Of a stretch of 15,410 bases of DNA, positions 14,762 to 15,410 are shown one piece after another (position 1 is the first letter of the stretch; each line of letters starts with the position of its first letter). This DNA is from Desulfobulbaceae bacterium UBA2775 (GTDB taxonomy: Bacteria; Desulfobacterota; Desulfobulbia; Desulfobulbales; Desulfocapsaceae). Where the stretch lies: assembly GCA_002352445.1 (NCBI GenBank), contig DEIL01000130.1, positions 25,895 to 41,304 on the forward strand, in the 5' to 3' direction. The notes below the pieces were generated by a model. The model searched no databases and was not told where the DNA came from. It worked only from the letters and a program-made list of their open reading frames with translations. A program made the position numbers and the translations under genes.

Positions 14762-14772
14762 ATAAATTGCAG

Positions 14773-15410
14773 TTAATATTTAAACCCTATCGATTTGCCG
14801 ATATTCGCCAGATCGAACAGGACAGTAAAAGTTGTATCATATGGTGTATACAGGGCTTCAAGTCTGATTGACCAGCATAGTGCCTGGTAGGTCAGCGAAG
14901 CAATAGCTTCATCGGTCTGGTCGAATTCGATTGAATGTTTTATCCCAGCTCCCACAATCCAGCTGTTGAAGATTCGTGTTCTGATTTGGGCGTTGATCTG
15001 TTTAATTTCATCTTCCGGCCTATAGCTGTAATCGAGGCTGAAATAGTCTCCTCTGCTGTTGGTATAACCACTTTCAAGGATATGGCTGGCAAAACTGTTG
15101 TCATAGACATCATAGTAGCTTTTATAGGAGAGATTTGATCTTCTTGTCGGTCTCCAGCCCAATTGAGTATAGATGTCTGAAAACGGTTCATCAGATGCTT
15201 CATTTCGCAGATCATAAGCCTGATCAATTTTCAGATAAGCATATTCACGGCGCCTCTCCATGTTGTTTTTGCCATAAGTGAATGTATCGAGAAAAGTGTC
15301 AATGCCGTATGCAATAGCGTTCAAATCGTCGATCGTATCAATATCATCGAAAATTGGCAGGTCATCCTGATCTGCATCCTGAATATAGCCATATTTAATG
15401 AAGGGGCGAA
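14773..15410 (-). CDS. lptD: LPS assembly outer-membrane protein LptD, C-terminal part
   Basis: The minus-strand frame is open to the window edge, so the last 212 residues of a larger protein are visible. LptD is the outer-membrane beta barrel that, with LptE, inserts lipopolysaccharide into the outer leaflet. The visible part has alternating polar and hydrophobic residues typical of barrel strands. It carries the landmark DDIDTIDDLNAIAYGIDTFL, close to the conserved LptD segment of the type D-x-D-R-x-x-D-x-N-R-x-x-Y-G-L. The single late cysteine (YQALCWSIRLEA) sits where LptD proteins keep the cysteine used in disulfide pairing. The protein ends LANIGKSIGFKY, a usual aromatic barrel terminus. 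The TTG at 15324 is internal. The gene is the most upstream of the minus-strand group here. Confidence 0.88.
   Translation of the reverse strand, partial: RPFIKYGYIQDADQDDLPIFDDIDTIDDLNAIAYGIDTFLDTFTYGKNNMERRREYAYLKIDQAYDLRNEASDEPFSDIYTQLGWRPTRRSNLSYKSYYDVYDNSFASHILESGYTNSRGDYFSLDYSYRPEDEIKQINAQIRTRIFNSWIVGAGIKHSIEFDQTDEAIASLTYQALCWSIRLEALYTPYDTTFTVLFDLANIGKSIGFKY

Overview
This window looks like a chromosomal segment of a Gram-negative, sulfate- or sulfur-metabolising bacterium of the Desulfobacterota (formerly Deltaproteobacteria). The basis is a complete dsrMKJOP operon in the arrangement used by sulfate reducers, together with an outer-membrane LPS assembly protein (LptD) and a tail-specific protease. 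Base composition looks moderate and even throughout. I saw no tRNA, rRNA, CRISPR array, transposase or phage gene. The species cannot be named from sequence alone.

Layout, left to right. (1) 1-402 is the 3' end of a Prc/Tsp-type periplasmic protease. (2) 586-6364 is a co-directional cluster: a small RsbRD_N-like protein, then dsrM (cytochrome b), dsrK (CCG-domain iron-sulfur subunit), dsrJ (triheme cytochrome c), dsrO (Tat-exported iron-sulfur protein) and dsrP (NrfD-type membrane protein). A strong intrinsic terminator at 6388-6424 closes it. (3) 6484-7128 encodes a flavodoxin-fold protein, converging on a minus-strand prepilin peptidase (7140-7931). (4) 7994-8178 is a roughly 185-bp imperfect palindrome that resembles a MITE. 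(5) 8218-11282 holds pyrK, pyrD and aroA on the plus strand (pyrimidine and aromatic amino acid biosynthesis). (6) 11317-15410 is on the minus strand. In transcription order it holds the 3' end of lptD, a DHH-family phosphoesterase, mltB and mltA, a group dominated by envelope functions.

How the genes work together. In sulfate reducers DsrMKJOP links the membrane menaquinone pool and periplasmic redox proteins (DsrJ, DsrO) to the cytoplasmic subunit DsrK. DsrK is believed to reduce the DsrC trisulfide made by dissimilatory sulfite reductase. The dsrAB and dsrC genes are not in this window. PyrK and PyrD together form the NAD-dependent type 1B dihydroorotate dehydrogenase. MltA and MltB are lytic transglycosylases that cleave peptidoglycan.

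Most of the window is ordinary core genome. The points worth a second look are: the RsbRD_N-like gene and its paired 3' hairpins just before dsrM; the coherent loss of exactly one cluster's ligands in DsrO; the palindromic element at 7994-8178; the lack of a conventional start codon for a full MltB signal peptide; and the hairpin-rich gap between lptD and the DHH gene.
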